Notes: generated by a model from the sequence alone, not told the origin. A stretch of 13,525 nt of DNA from Anaerolineae bacterium (GCA_029933115.1 JAOZOT010000056.1:1-13525), one strand, 5' to 3'. Positions 6,815-13,068 are shown, counted from the first letter of the stretch. Translations and numbers: made by a program.

Positions 6815-7049
6815 AACTTTGATAGTCACTGGCAGCGATGTCCTCTCGGATTCGTCTCAATTCGGCCAGAATATCATCGGCCTTCTGATCGAGCTTGCCT
6901 TCCTGTGCCAATCGAGCCCGATACTTATCAGACAGGGCTTTCAATCCCTTCTGGAGATTCAACTCGGCCACCCGGTTCAAGAGCATCTCCTGCTCCGACG
7001 AATCGAGGGAGATGATCTGTTCTGCCAGTTCGTCAATTCGTGTGAGCAT
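6813..7049 (-). CDS. Small helical protein, antitoxin-like
   Basis: 78 residues, almost entirely helical and charged (LTRIDELAEQIISLDSSEQE, later KADDILAELRRIREDIAASD). No enzyme motif. The shape resembles the short helical antitoxin or regulatory proteins common near toxin genes, but no family is recognised. A GGAGGT at 7055-7060 stands 5 nt before ATG 7049, so translation looks real. It lies 28 nt after the AF2212-like antitoxin gene and its stop overlaps the epimerase ribosome binding site. No toxin partner is visible beside it. Confidence 0.6.
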   Translation of the reverse strand: MLTRIDELAEQIISLDSSEQEMLLNRVAELNLQKGLKALSDKYRARLAQEGKLDQKADDILAELRRIREDIAASDYQS

Positions 7050-7077
7050 AATCTACCTCCGTGCCATTTCTTCGCGT

Positions 7078-7335
7078 CTATCTACTTTCCTCCTGCGCCT
7101 TCCCCATCGAATACCCTTTGAGGCGTGCAGACCAATCCGGCGGTCCGTCCAACTTTAACGCCCGTGCTATCTGCAAGAAAGAACGCCTCCTGAGAGCAAC
7201 CGCCTCCGTAGATTCAATCGTCACCCGAACGCGCGTATTGGGTTCCAGGTCCACCGGCCCCTCCGGTCGGAATGTCGTTCCATTGGTATTTTCATCGCCC
7301 AGAGCAATCTCCCTCTCAGAAACCGAAACCGGCAC
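7078..7335 (-). CDS. AF2212-like (DUF104-type) antitoxin, possibly with a foreign N-terminus
   Basis: 85 residues from GTG 7335. The core TTFRPEGPVDLEPNTRVRVT fits the short SpoVT/AbrB-like strand pattern of AF2212-like antitoxins (GVFRPLEPVDLPEGTRVRV). The tail SFLQIARALKLDGPPDWSAR is typical of antitoxins paired with PIN toxins. No toxin gene follows. The first 17 residues (PVSVSEREIALGDE) resemble the C-terminus of the 8401-8688 protein (PVTVSENEIVLGDQ), and the underlying DNA is also similar, which suggests recombination between small-gene modules. The start is 6 nt after the protease stop, in the same frame past TGA-TAA. Confidence 0.65.
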   Translation of the reverse strand: MPVSVSEREIALGDENTNGTTFRPEGPVDLEPNTRVRVTIESTEAVALRRRSFLQIARALKLDGPPDWSARLKGYSMGKAQEESR

Positions 7336-7341
7336 GCTTTA

Positions 7342-7770
7342 TCACTTCTCCAGCCGTACAATCCCAGCCCGGTAGTCGCACGAGAAGCGAAACCGATTGA
7401 TCAGGTCACGTCCCAGAACTGAAGGGAGCCTCAGAATACGTGAGGCCTCCTCGGGAGGCAACCGGCCCAGATCATGCTGCACAAGCCATACGTCTTGTCG
7501 CTGCACCACATCGCCCCCGTCCGATGCCAGGGTGATTTCTACATCCCGCACCAGAAATGAACGCACACTCCCTCCAATGCCAACGATAGGCAACGATGCT
7601 GGCTCAAGGACTCTGGCCTGTATGCCCAAGAGCTTCACATCACGATCCAGGAGTGTCGTGCGAGATGCGCCCGTGTCGGCCAGAAGCCAGACCAATCCTT
7701 GAAAGTACGCTGACCGAAGATGAACGGCAAAATACGGCGCATCTCCGATAAAGCGGCCCTGAATGATCAT
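7342..7770 (-). CDS. Retropepsin-like aspartic protease
   Basis: 142 residues, the size of a single retroviral-type protease subunit that would act as a homodimer. The catalytic motif is WLLADTGASRTTL with D32-T-G-A-S. A flap-like GIGGSV follows at 64-69, and the family's second signature LPSVLGRDLINRF (115-127) matches the I/L-L-G-x-D motif. The sequence ends in a strand-rich CDYRAGIVRLEK. No signal peptide or membrane segment is seen, so it should be cytoplasmic. Its ATG overlaps the stop of the upstream DUF5678 gene by ATGA, so the two are translationally coupled. Substrate is unknown; cleavage of the partner is only a guess. Confidence 0.85.
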   Translation of the reverse strand: MIIQGRFIGDAPYFAVHLRSAYFQGLVWLLADTGASRTTLLDRDVKLLGIQARVLEPASLPIVGIGGSVRSFLVRDVEITLASDGGDVVQRQDVWLVQHDLGRLPPEEASRILRLPSVLGRDLINRFRFSCDYRAGIVRLEK

Positions 7771-7997
7771 AACACCATCTCCAGGGGCTCACTAGTAATA
7801 AATTCAACACATGTACGGGCTGGGTCTGACAACTTTGACAGCAGTCCTGTCAACTCGGGATCGCTGGCGACTACTTGACCATCCTTGACAGCGACCCATT
7901 GATCAGCATACTGCTCCAAAAGCATCTCCAGATTTTCGTTTACCCACACGTGATTAGCTTGAAAGGCAAGCAACTCATCAGTCAGTTCATCACTCAT
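7767..7997 (-). CDS. DUF5678-type small protein
   Basis: 76 residues from ATG 7997, preceded at 5 nt by GGAGGT; a TTG at 8003 is therefore not used. The pattern LEQYADQWVAVKDGQVVASD followed by helical text and TCVEFITSEPLEMVL is that of DUF5678 proteins. Function of the family is unknown; members commonly precede retropepsin-like protease genes in bacteria of this type, as here, with a 4-nt ATGA overlap. The ribosome binding site lies inside a decayed copy of the hydroxylase gene end (repeat at 8017-8095). Confidence 0.8.
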   Translation of the reverse strand: MSDELTDELLAFQANHVWVNENLEMLLEQYADQWVAVKDGQVVASDPELTGLLSKLSDPARTCVEFITSEPLEMVL

Positions 7998-8002
7998 CCT
8001 CA

Positions 8003-8008
8003 ACCTCC
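8003..8008 (-). promoter_or_regulatory. Ribosome binding site deciding the DUF5678 start
   Basis: GGAGGT on the minus strand, 5 nt before ATG 7997. It is embedded in the tail of repeat copy D of the hydroxylase gene end. Confidence 0.65.
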
Positions 8009-8016
8009 ATATCGCT

Positions 8017-8095
8017 CGCTGCCCTGTGGCCTCCCTAAAGTTTCTTCCTCAATCACATCCAAAACCCTCTCCGATGTCATCAGGTTGAAAGGATG
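8017..8095 (-). pseudogene. Decayed copy D of the molybdenum hydroxylase 3' end
   Basis: The minus strand reads FNLMTSERVLDVIEEE, matching FPMTPERVLEAIERAG of the intact gene (8645-10975). The closest DNA match is TCCAAAACCCTCTCCGRTGTCATC on the plus strand, 8057-8080 against 8730-8753, with one difference. The copy runs into a TGA just before the DUF5678 start. It is a fragment of about 16 recognisable codons with no start of its own. Confidence 0.75.
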
Positions 8096-8097
8096 TA

Positions 8098-8118
8098 GGA
8101 CAAGTTGGCAACTTGTCC
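8098..8118. repeat. Near-perfect palindrome, REP-like
   Basis: A 10-base arm GGACAAGTTG, a single-base centre (G), and the exact complementary arm CAACTTGTCC. It lies between decayed copies C and D of the hydroxylase gene end. No T-run follows on either strand, so a simple intrinsic terminator is not supported. A repetitive extragenic palindrome, a mobile-element end or a protein-binding site are alternatives. Confidence 0.8.
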
Positions 8119-8119
8119 A

Positions 8120-8177
8120 ACCATCATTGCTTCCAAAACCTTCTCAGTGTCACCAGGAACTCGTGAATCCAGATCAT
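8120..8177 (-). pseudogene. Decayed copy C of the molybdenum hydroxylase 3' end
   Basis: The minus strand reads WIHEFLVT, then after a one-base deletion EKVLEAM, matching WIHEFPMTPERVLEAI of the intact gene. Plus-strand DNA shared with the intact end includes TCCAAAACC and AACTCGTG-ATCCAG. The frameshift shows it no longer encodes the domain. Confidence 0.75.
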
Positions 8178-8305
8178 CACTTACCTGCCGGTGCAACATT
8201 CTCCAGCACCACCTGCCGGAACACATCCCGGCTCCCGAACCGCTTCACCGCATCCAGAATCTCGATCCCCGCCAAGCGTCCTTCGGCGTCGTATGTGATT
8301 CTCAC
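8177..8305 (-). CDS. DUF2283 fragment or miniature DUF2283 protein
   Basis: A 42-residue frame from GTG 8305: VRITYDAEGRLAGIEILDAV followed by KRFGSRDVFRQVVLENVAPA. It carries the hallmark G-R-L-x-G-I-E-I-L strand of DUF2283 but lacks the usual N-terminal strand pair (ALYIRL), so it is about 25 residues short; the opening VRITYD could be the family start fused to the second half by internal deletion. The GTG overlaps the stop of hydroxylase-tail copy B as GTGA. It may be a remnant rather than a working gene. Function of the family is unknown. Confidence 0.5.
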   Translation of the reverse strand: MRITYDAEGRLAGIEILDAVKRFGSRDVFRQVVLENVAPAGK

Positions 8306-8378
8306 CCTGGGGCTTCCCTCTCCTTCCGCTCGATGGCCTCAAGCACCACCTCCGGCGTCATCGGGAACTCATCAGACG
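8302..8378 (-). pseudogene. Copy B of the molybdenum hydroxylase 3' end
   Basis: The minus strand reads SDEFPMTPEVVLEAIERKER then EAPG and a stop, matching HEFPMTPERVLEAIERAGKQG of the intact gene. It is the best preserved of the three extra copies at protein level. It follows the stop of the 8401-8688 gene in the same frame. Its own TGA may mark where the hydroxylase gene originally ended. No start codon or upstream domain is present. Confidence 0.75.
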
Positions 8379-8400
8379 CTGACGGTGTCGGCCTTAGCGA

Positions 8401-8688
8401 TCAAGATGGCACAAGCCGAATCCTGATGATCTGATCGCCCAAAACGATCTCGTTTTCGGAGACCGTCACCGGGACACTGGCGCTGGCCAGTGGCAGCAAC
8501 ACCAGTTGCCCTTCCACAACCATGCCGTTGACCTCAATCGGTGCTCTGCTTTCTTCGATCTCGGCCCACAGGTCAAAGAAAACTTCGCCAGGCAGGGGCT
8601 CGTCCGGGCCAGATTGGGTTTCGATAAACCGCTCCAGCAAACTATCAAATTCCTCGCCGTCCATCTGGCCAATCAACTTCTCTTTCAT
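8401..8688 (-). CDS. Unrecognised 95-residue protein, possible antitoxin-like
   Basis: The N-terminal half is acidic and helical (GEEFDSLLERFIETQSGPDE). The C-terminal half looks like a small beta domain: EVNGMVVEGQLVLLPLASAS followed by VPVTVSENEIVLGDQIIRIR. No family is recognised with confidence; the layout (helical head, short strand-rich tail, small size) resembles antitoxins of PIN-type systems, but no toxin lies next to it. The ATG lies 44 nt inside the annotated end of the hydroxylase gene, with no good Shine-Dalgarno, so translational coupling to the hydroxylase is possible. Its C-terminus shares DNA with the start of the 7078-7335 gene. Confidence 0.6.
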   Translation of the reverse strand: MKEKLIGQMDGEEFDSLLERFIETQSGPDEPLPGEVFFDLWAEIEESRAPIEVNGMVVEGQLVLLPLASASVPVTVSENEIVLGDQIIRIRLVPS

Positions 8689-10975
8689 TCAGTTCAGGCT
8701 GTCCCTGCTTCCCTGCCCTCTCAATCGCCTCCAAAACCCTCTCCGGTGTCATCGGAAACTCGTGGATCCAGGTGCCGATGGCGTTGCAGATGGCGTTGGC
8801 GTAGGCCTGAGCAGCGGACATGGCGATGCTCATGCCCGACTCTTTAGCCCCGTAAGGCCCGTGGGGGTCAATGGACTCCACGATGATGGTGTTGATTTTG
8901 GGCATATCGCAGGCCAGGGGGATTTTGTACTCGCGATAAGTGGGGTTGAGCAGGTGCCCCTCGGCCCACCGGTGCCCCTCGGTCAACACCCCACCTTGAC
9001 CACCCATGGCCACCCCCGACTCGAACTGCCCTTCCACGACCATCGGATTCAGAGCGAAACCGACGTCCTGGGCGGCCGTCACCTCCAGCACCTTCACCTG
9101 TCCCGTCTCCGGGTCCACCTCCACCTCGGCCACGGTGGTCCCAAAGGAGAAAGCCTCGGACAGTTGGCCGCGCGGGTTCTTGACCCACTCCCGGCCGTGA
9201 TCCACCTTGGGCGAATAGTGGCCCCGGCCCATGATGGGCCTATCCAGAATCAACGCCTTACGTACCACCTTGGCGATGGGAATTCCCTGCTCCGGATCAT
9301 CTCTCACGAAGATGCGCCGGTCCCTGGCCTCCAACTCGTCAATGCCCACCTCCAAGTCATAGGAAGCGATCTCAAAGAGCTGCCGCTTGGCATCCAGAGC
9401 GGCCAGCCGCACGGCGTTGCCTCCGGCAAAGGTGCTGACCATGCTAAAGCTGCCCGGCGCGATGGGCGTGACCTCGGTGTCGGCGGAAATGAGGCGAATG
9501 TCCTCCGGCCGCAGACCCAGTTCCTCAGCAGCGATCTGCACCAGCATGTTGTCGTTGCCCTGGCCGTTGTCTACCACGCCTGAAATCACCGTCGCCCCGC
9601 CGTCCTCGTCGAACTTTATAAATGCCTGGGAGCCGCCCCGGATGCCCATCGTAAAGCCGGTCTGCACCGAGTTGCAGCCCATGCCGATGCCCCGCCATTT
9701 GGGCAGCTTGCCCCGCTTCTCCTTCCAGCCCGAGGCATCCATCGCCTTCTTGATGGTCTCATCCAGGGCACAACTGAACACCTTCGACTCGGTGGGAGTC
9801 ACGTCGCCCACTCGCGTGGCGTTGCGCAGGCGGATTTCGCCGGCGTCAATGCCTAGCTCCTCGGCGATCATGTCCAATTGCATGTCAATGCCCCCGGCGA
9901 AGGCCCGGCCATGGGTGCGGATCATACCCCGCACCGGCTTGTTGGTGTAGATGCGGTAGCCGTTGTAGCGCACGTTAGGCATGCGGTAGACCTGCTCCAG
10001 ACACAGGAAGGGCACCGAGGTGGCGATAGGGCCGGTTGAGCTGTAGGCCCCACCGTCCATGTACAGGGTCATATCGCGGGCGAGCACTACTCCGCGCCGG
10101 TCCACCCCCGTCTTGATGTGGGCGATCATGTTATGCCCTTGGCGGGTGGCAATGGTGTTCTCCTCGCGGGTGTAGACCAGCTTCACCGGCCGCCGGGTGC
10201 GGATGCTCAGCAGAGCGCAGATGAACTCACCGGGGAAGATGTCAGAGCGGCCACCAAAGGCCCCGCCGATAGCGATCTTGCGCACGTGAACCTTGTGCAA
10301 AGGCATTTTCAACAGATTGGACAGGGCCTTGGCCTTCATGTGCGGTGCCGCGTTGGGCATCCACATCTCCAGGACACCCTCACCGGTGTAATTGGCCACG
10401 ACGGCCAGGGGCTCGCTCATGAAGTAGGACTCTTCCTCAGAGACAAAAGTGTCCTCGCGGACCAGGTAGGAATCCCTGAAGCCCTGCTCCACGTCGCCCA
10501 CGACGATAGGCACGTGGATGTTGATGTTGCGCTCAAAGCCCTCGTGGAGGAGGGGCGCCCCGTCGGCCATGGCCTCCTCGATGGTGAACACCGCGGGCAG
10601 GACCTCGTATTCCACTTTGATGAGGGTAAGCGCTTCCTCGGCAATCTCCTCACTGGTGGCCGCCACCGCCGCCACCTCATCGCCCACGTAACGCACCTTC
10701 TCGGTGGGCAGGAGCTCCTGGTCACGGGTGTAGCGGAACACGCCCCACTTTACCCCCGCCGTGTCCTTGCCGGTGATGACCGCCTTGACTCCAGGCAACT
10801 TCTCAGCTTTGCCGGTGTCAATGCGCACGATGCGGGCATGGGGATAGGGGCTGCGCAGGACCTTGGCGTGCAGCATCCGGGGCAACATCAGATCGGCGGT
10901 GAATTTGGCCTCCCCTGTCGCTTTAGCAGGGGCGTCAATGCGGGGCATTCGTTTTCCAATCAGAGTATACTCCAT
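8645..10975 (-). CDS. Molybdenum hydroxylase large subunit (xanthine dehydrogenase/4-hydroxybenzoyl-CoA reductase superfamily)
   Basis: 776 residues from ATG 10975 (GAGG 9 nt upstream; the ATG at 10984 abuts that GAGG). This subunit carries the molybdopterin cytosine dinucleotide cofactor and active site. Landmarks: RIDAPAKATGEAKFTADL, VRYVGDEVAAVAA, GGAFGGRSD (about 237-245), MIRTHGRAFAGGIDMQLD, VDNGQGND, GSFSMVSTFAGGNAV, EVEVDPETGQVKVLEVTAAQD and GPYGAKESGM (706-715). In most relatives the last motif is GPxGAKGxGE, whose Glu is the catalytic base; here the aligned residue is Met. No FAD or 2Fe-2S partner subunit lies in the window. The last ~17 residues are read from sequence that also encodes the start of the next gene. 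Substrate unknown; an aromatic or acyl-CoA compound is plausible given the neighbours. Confidence 0.92.
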   Translation of the reverse strand: MEYTLIGKRMPRIDAPAKATGEAKFTADLMLPRMLHAKVLRSPYPHARIVRIDTGKAEKLPGVKAVITGKDTAGVKWGVFRYTRDQELLPTEKVRYVGDEVAAVAATSEEIAEEALTLIKVEYEVLPAVFTIEEAMADGAPLLHEGFERNINIHVPIVVGDVEQGFRDSYLVREDTFVSEEESYFMSEPLAVVANYTGEGVLEMWMPNAAPHMKAKALSNLLKMPLHKVHVRKIAIGGAFGGRSDIFPGEFICALLSIRTRRPVKLVYTREENTIATRQGHNMIAHIKTGVDRRGVVLARDMTLYMDGGAYSSTGPIATSVPFLCLEQVYRMPNVRYNGYRIYTNKPVRGMIRTHGRAFAGGIDMQLDMIAEELGIDAGEIRLRNATRVGDVTPTESKVFSCALDETIKKAMDASGWKEKRGKLPKWRGIGMGCNSVQTGFTMGIRGGSQAFIKFDEDGGATVISGVVDNGQGNDNMLVQIAAEELGLRPEDIRLISADTEVTPIAPGSFSMVSTFAGGNAVRLAALDAKRQLFEIASYDLEVGIDELEARDRRIFVRDDPEQGIPIAKVVRKALILDRPIMGRGHYSPKVDHGREWVKNPRGQLSEAFSFGTTVAEVEVDPETGQVKVLEVTAAQDVGFALNPMVVEGQFESGVAMGGQGGVLTEGHRWAEGHLLNPTYREYKIPLACDMPKINTIIVESIDPHGPYGAKESGMSIAMSAAQAYANAICNAIGTWIHEFPMTPERVLEAIERAGKQGQPELNEREVDWPDGRRGI

Positions 10976-11081
10976 CGCTTGCATCCTCTTCTATCTGTCT
11001 CCGTAGCTCGTCTGTGGTATGTGGGTAGCGCAGAGTTTTATGACCCTCAGAGATGCTATCGGTTCTCTCTCCTTGCGGTAT

Positions 11082-11375
11082 TCAGGACGTAGGCGATTCC
11101 GCGGCCTGAAATACTGCCACCGGCACAGCCTTCTTTACCTCCCGGCCGATTTCGTACAAAAACTCGGGGGCAAAATCTGCTCCATTCGGCCATTCGATGG
11201 TATTGGTGTCAGCATTAACAGTCACTTGTTTGAAGAACTCAATCTCTTTCAAAGGCTCAAAGACTTCACCGTACAGTTCATCTCGCAAGTCTACATCTTT
11301 GGTCACGCCATTATCAAATGCCAATCTCAATTTATAGTCTTCCAGATAGGTCACGCTGGTCACATGCAAAAACAT
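11082..11375 (-). CDS. DUF2442 protein
   Basis: 97 residues matching DUF2442: HVTSVTYLEDYKLRLAFDNG, then KDVDLRDELYGEVFEPLKEI, a Phe-rich turn (EFFKQVTV) and the diagnostic TIEWPNGADFAPEFLYE. The family is small, cytoplasmic and of unknown function, often next to DUF4160 genes and thought to be toxin-antitoxin-like. No DUF4160 gene is adjacent here. The start lies 3 nt after the stop of the protease gene. The last residues (AAESPTS) are read just before a 106-bp gap that precedes the hydroxylase. Confidence 0.85.
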   Translation of the reverse strand: MFLHVTSVTYLEDYKLRLAFDNGVTKDVDLRDELYGEVFEPLKEIEFFKQVTVNADTNTIEWPNGADFAPEFLYEIGREVKKAVPVAVFQAAESPTS

Positions 11376-11378
11376 CTC

Positions 11379-12164
11379 TCACCGCCGATACTCGCCGATT
11401 TTTGGGAATTCGGCGGCCGACTCGGCCAACTGCACGATAGACCCGATGGGATGCGCGCCCAGCAGCAATCGTCCGCGCCGCGGACTGACCGCGATGGCCA
11501 TCCCCACCACCTGGCCGGTGTGCTGGCTGACAAACGGCGACCCGCTCATCAGGCTCGGATTGAACAACTCGTCCATCAACACCCACACCGCTGCATCGTC
11601 AACCGACTGGACCGTCCCCTCCAGAATACGCCGGCCGCCATGACCATCTCCCAGGCCACTGAACAGCGACACACGCTCGCCGGGCTGCGGCGCACCGCGT
11701 GGGTCTGGCCTGAGAACAAAGCTCGAATCAACTGGCCGGTCGGCCCGCAGCAGCACATAATCTACCGACATATCTCCACCGGTGCGGGGTTGACCAGGCT
11801 GCCCCCACAGTGTATCGAACTCGGCCACGAAATCTGTTTGACTGGCCACGCTCAGCGCGATTCGCTCGAGCGGACGGTCGAGATCGCCGATCAATACACT
11901 ATGCGCTGCAGTCACCCCCACAATCTTGCCGTCACCCAACAGAATCAGGAACCCGCTCCCTACCAGGCTGTACGCCTGGCCCCGGTACTGTGCCCACTCC
12001 TGCAACCCGACCGGCCCGGCCGGTAGCTCGCCGCGCGGCGCGAGGATGGTTGGGGGCGGTGGAGTAGGGTCAGGTGGCGGGCCAATCTGCGCCTGGTTCA
12101 TCACCAAAAGGAGGACGGCTGAGACGATTGCTGCCACCGGTAACGCCAGGAGCAACCCGCGCAC
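11379..12164 (-). CDS. Membrane-anchored trypsin-like serine protease
   Basis: 261 residues from GTG 12164. One hydrophobic segment at 4-23 (LLLALPVAAIVSAVLLLVMN) is an uncleaved anchor or signal peptide, with no lipobox cysteine. A Pro-rich linker (28-38) leads to a chymotrypsin-fold domain. The catalytic triad is readable: H88 in VTAAHS, D135 in MSVDYVLL and S207 in LMSGSPF, with the GSGFLIL start of the barrel. The protease domain should be outside the cytoplasmic membrane. A GGAGGT lies about 21 nt before the GTG, too far for a standard site, so the start is uncertain. No PDZ domain is seen, unlike DegP. The DUF2442 gene follows at 3 nt. Confidence 0.85.
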   Translation of the reverse strand: MRGLLLALPVAAIVSAVLLLVMNQAQIGPPPDPTPPPPTILAPRGELPAGPVGLQEWAQYRGQAYSLVGSGFLILLGDGKIVGVTAAHSVLIGDLDRPLERIALSVASQTDFVAEFDTLWGQPGQPRTGGDMSVDYVLLRADRPVDSSFVLRPDPRGAPQPGERVSLFSGLGDGHGGRRILEGTVQSVDDAAVWVLMDELFNPSLMSGSPFVSQHTGQVVGMAIAVSPRRGRLLLGAHPIGSIVQLAESAAEFPKIGEYRR

Positions 12165-12300
12165 GACAAACTTGACGTTCAGTTGACCTCCACTGTTCGG
12201 GCTGACAAAAAACGTTGTGCCGTCTCGTCGGGCAGATTGGCTTTAGCGCGGCAGCCTGTTCCGCAATTGAAACCCATTCCTGTATTTCCGCCTGGCTCAC

Positions 12301-12714
12301 TCACCACACAATCTGCACCAAGTCACTACCCACAATGTGCGGGTCCAGAGTGAGACAGGCTGCGCCTAATCGTCGGGCCACACCGACGATGATCCGGTCA
12401 TGCATCTCCGGCACCGCTGCATCAACATCAAAGTCCAACACATCTTCGGGCAGGAAGGCGACAAATGCAAACTGCCCGCTCTGTCTCAGACAGGCATACT
12501 CCGATGGGAAATCCAGCGGACGCCCTGCCTTCTCGTTCAAGAAATACAGCTCTGCCAGGACGATAACCGGCACATAGATCACTGCCTGACCGCGCACGCC
12601 TTCATCAAAAGCCTGCTTGGCCTGTGAGCCTAATCGAGGCGAGGCGGTCAGATACCAGAATAGAGCATGCGTGTCAGCAACGTAGCGGCTTATTGCTCCG
12701 TCCCCTGCGGCCAT
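12301..12714 (-). CDS. vapC: PIN-domain RNase, VapC-type toxin
   Basis: 137 residues from ATG 12714 (GGGAG 5 nt upstream; a GTG at 12726 is less likely). The four acidic residues of PIN nucleases are present: D14 in YVADTHALFWYL, E55 in IVLAELYFL, D106 in EMHDRIIVGVARRLGA and D124 in LTLDPHI. VapC toxins are Mg-dependent RNases that cleave tRNA or rRNA and are blocked by a cognate antitoxin. The upstream antitoxin gene overlaps the start by 25 nt, giving the usual antitoxin-first order. Confidence 0.92.
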   Translation of the reverse strand: MAAGDGAISRYVADTHALFWYLTASPRLGSQAKQAFDEGVRGQAVIYVPVIVLAELYFLNEKAGRPLDFPSEYACLRQSGQFAFVAFLPEDVLDFDVDAAVPEMHDRIIVGVARRLGAACLTLDPHIVGSDLVQIVW

Positions 12715-12944
12715 TCGCGCTCCCACTCATGGCGGATCTCGCCCAACGCAGCATCCAGGTCAAAGTCGGCGGGGAAGCGATCACGCCAGATACCGTACAA
12801 GTCCTGGGGCTCTCTTTGCTTCTGTACCGCCTGACGCAGACGCTGCGCCAGGTGTTCAACCACCGCGATTTGCTCTTCAAACGTCAACTGATCCAAAAGC
12901 CGTTCGACGTGCATCAAGGTTGTTTCGCCCATCTCATCCTCCAT
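12690..12944 (-). CDS. vapB: VapB-type antitoxin for the adjacent PIN toxin
   Basis: 84 residues from ATG 12944; an in-frame ATG at 12932 with GGAGG 5 nt upstream would give 80 residues and may be the true start. The N-terminal helix (LLDQLTFEEQIAVVEHLAQR) is of the kind that dimerises or binds DNA; the tail LYGIWRDRFPADFDLDAALG then EIRHEWEREW is typical of antitoxins preceding PIN toxin genes and should wrap around the toxin. It overlaps the PIN gene by 25 nt. Its start overlaps the end of a decayed nucleotidyltransferase fragment. Confidence 0.85.
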   Translation of the reverse strand: MEDEMGETTLMHVERLLDQLTFEEQIAVVEHLAQRLRQAVQKQREPQDLYGIWRDRFPADFDLDAALGEIRHEWEREWPQGTEQ

Positions 12945-13068
12945 CCGACTCCGCCTTCTTATAGAGCACTATCCCTTTCGTAAGCACCTCTCGCAGGAAG
13001 ACATCCCCCAACGCCAGGCATTCAGCAATTTGCTGAGGGGTACGAACCAGCAAATCGGCTGGGAACAG
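12934..13068 (-). pseudogene. Remnant of a nucleotidyltransferase C-terminus
   Basis: The minus strand reads DLLVRTPQQIAECLALGDVF then LREVLTKGIVLYKK. This matches the end of minimal nucleotidyltransferases (D-L-[IV]-V-x-T-P, then I-L-x-x-G-x-V-L-Y). The GS...DxD catalytic half is missing and no start codon precedes it, so it is a decayed fragment. It stops at TGA 12934-12936, 11 nt inside the antitoxin gene. Confidence 0.7.

Noticed and set aside
8098..8118. Rho-independent terminator
   Set aside because: The hairpin is perfect but no U-run follows on either strand, so terminator function is not supported.
8522..9583. 353-codon open frame on the plus strand opposite the hydroxylase 3' half
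   Set aside because: Antisense shadow of the hydroxylase; its translation shows no family pattern.
10118..12026. Two overlapping long plus-strand frames opposite the hydroxylase 5' end, DUF2442 and the serine protease
   Set aside because: They cross gene boundaries of three supported minus-strand genes and contain no domain motif.
12070..12300. 76-codon minus-strand frame starting right after the vapC stop
   Set aside because: Its second half runs in the wrong frame through the start of the well-supported serine protease gene; only the first ~20 codons look protein-like and they are reported as a possible frameshifted remnant.
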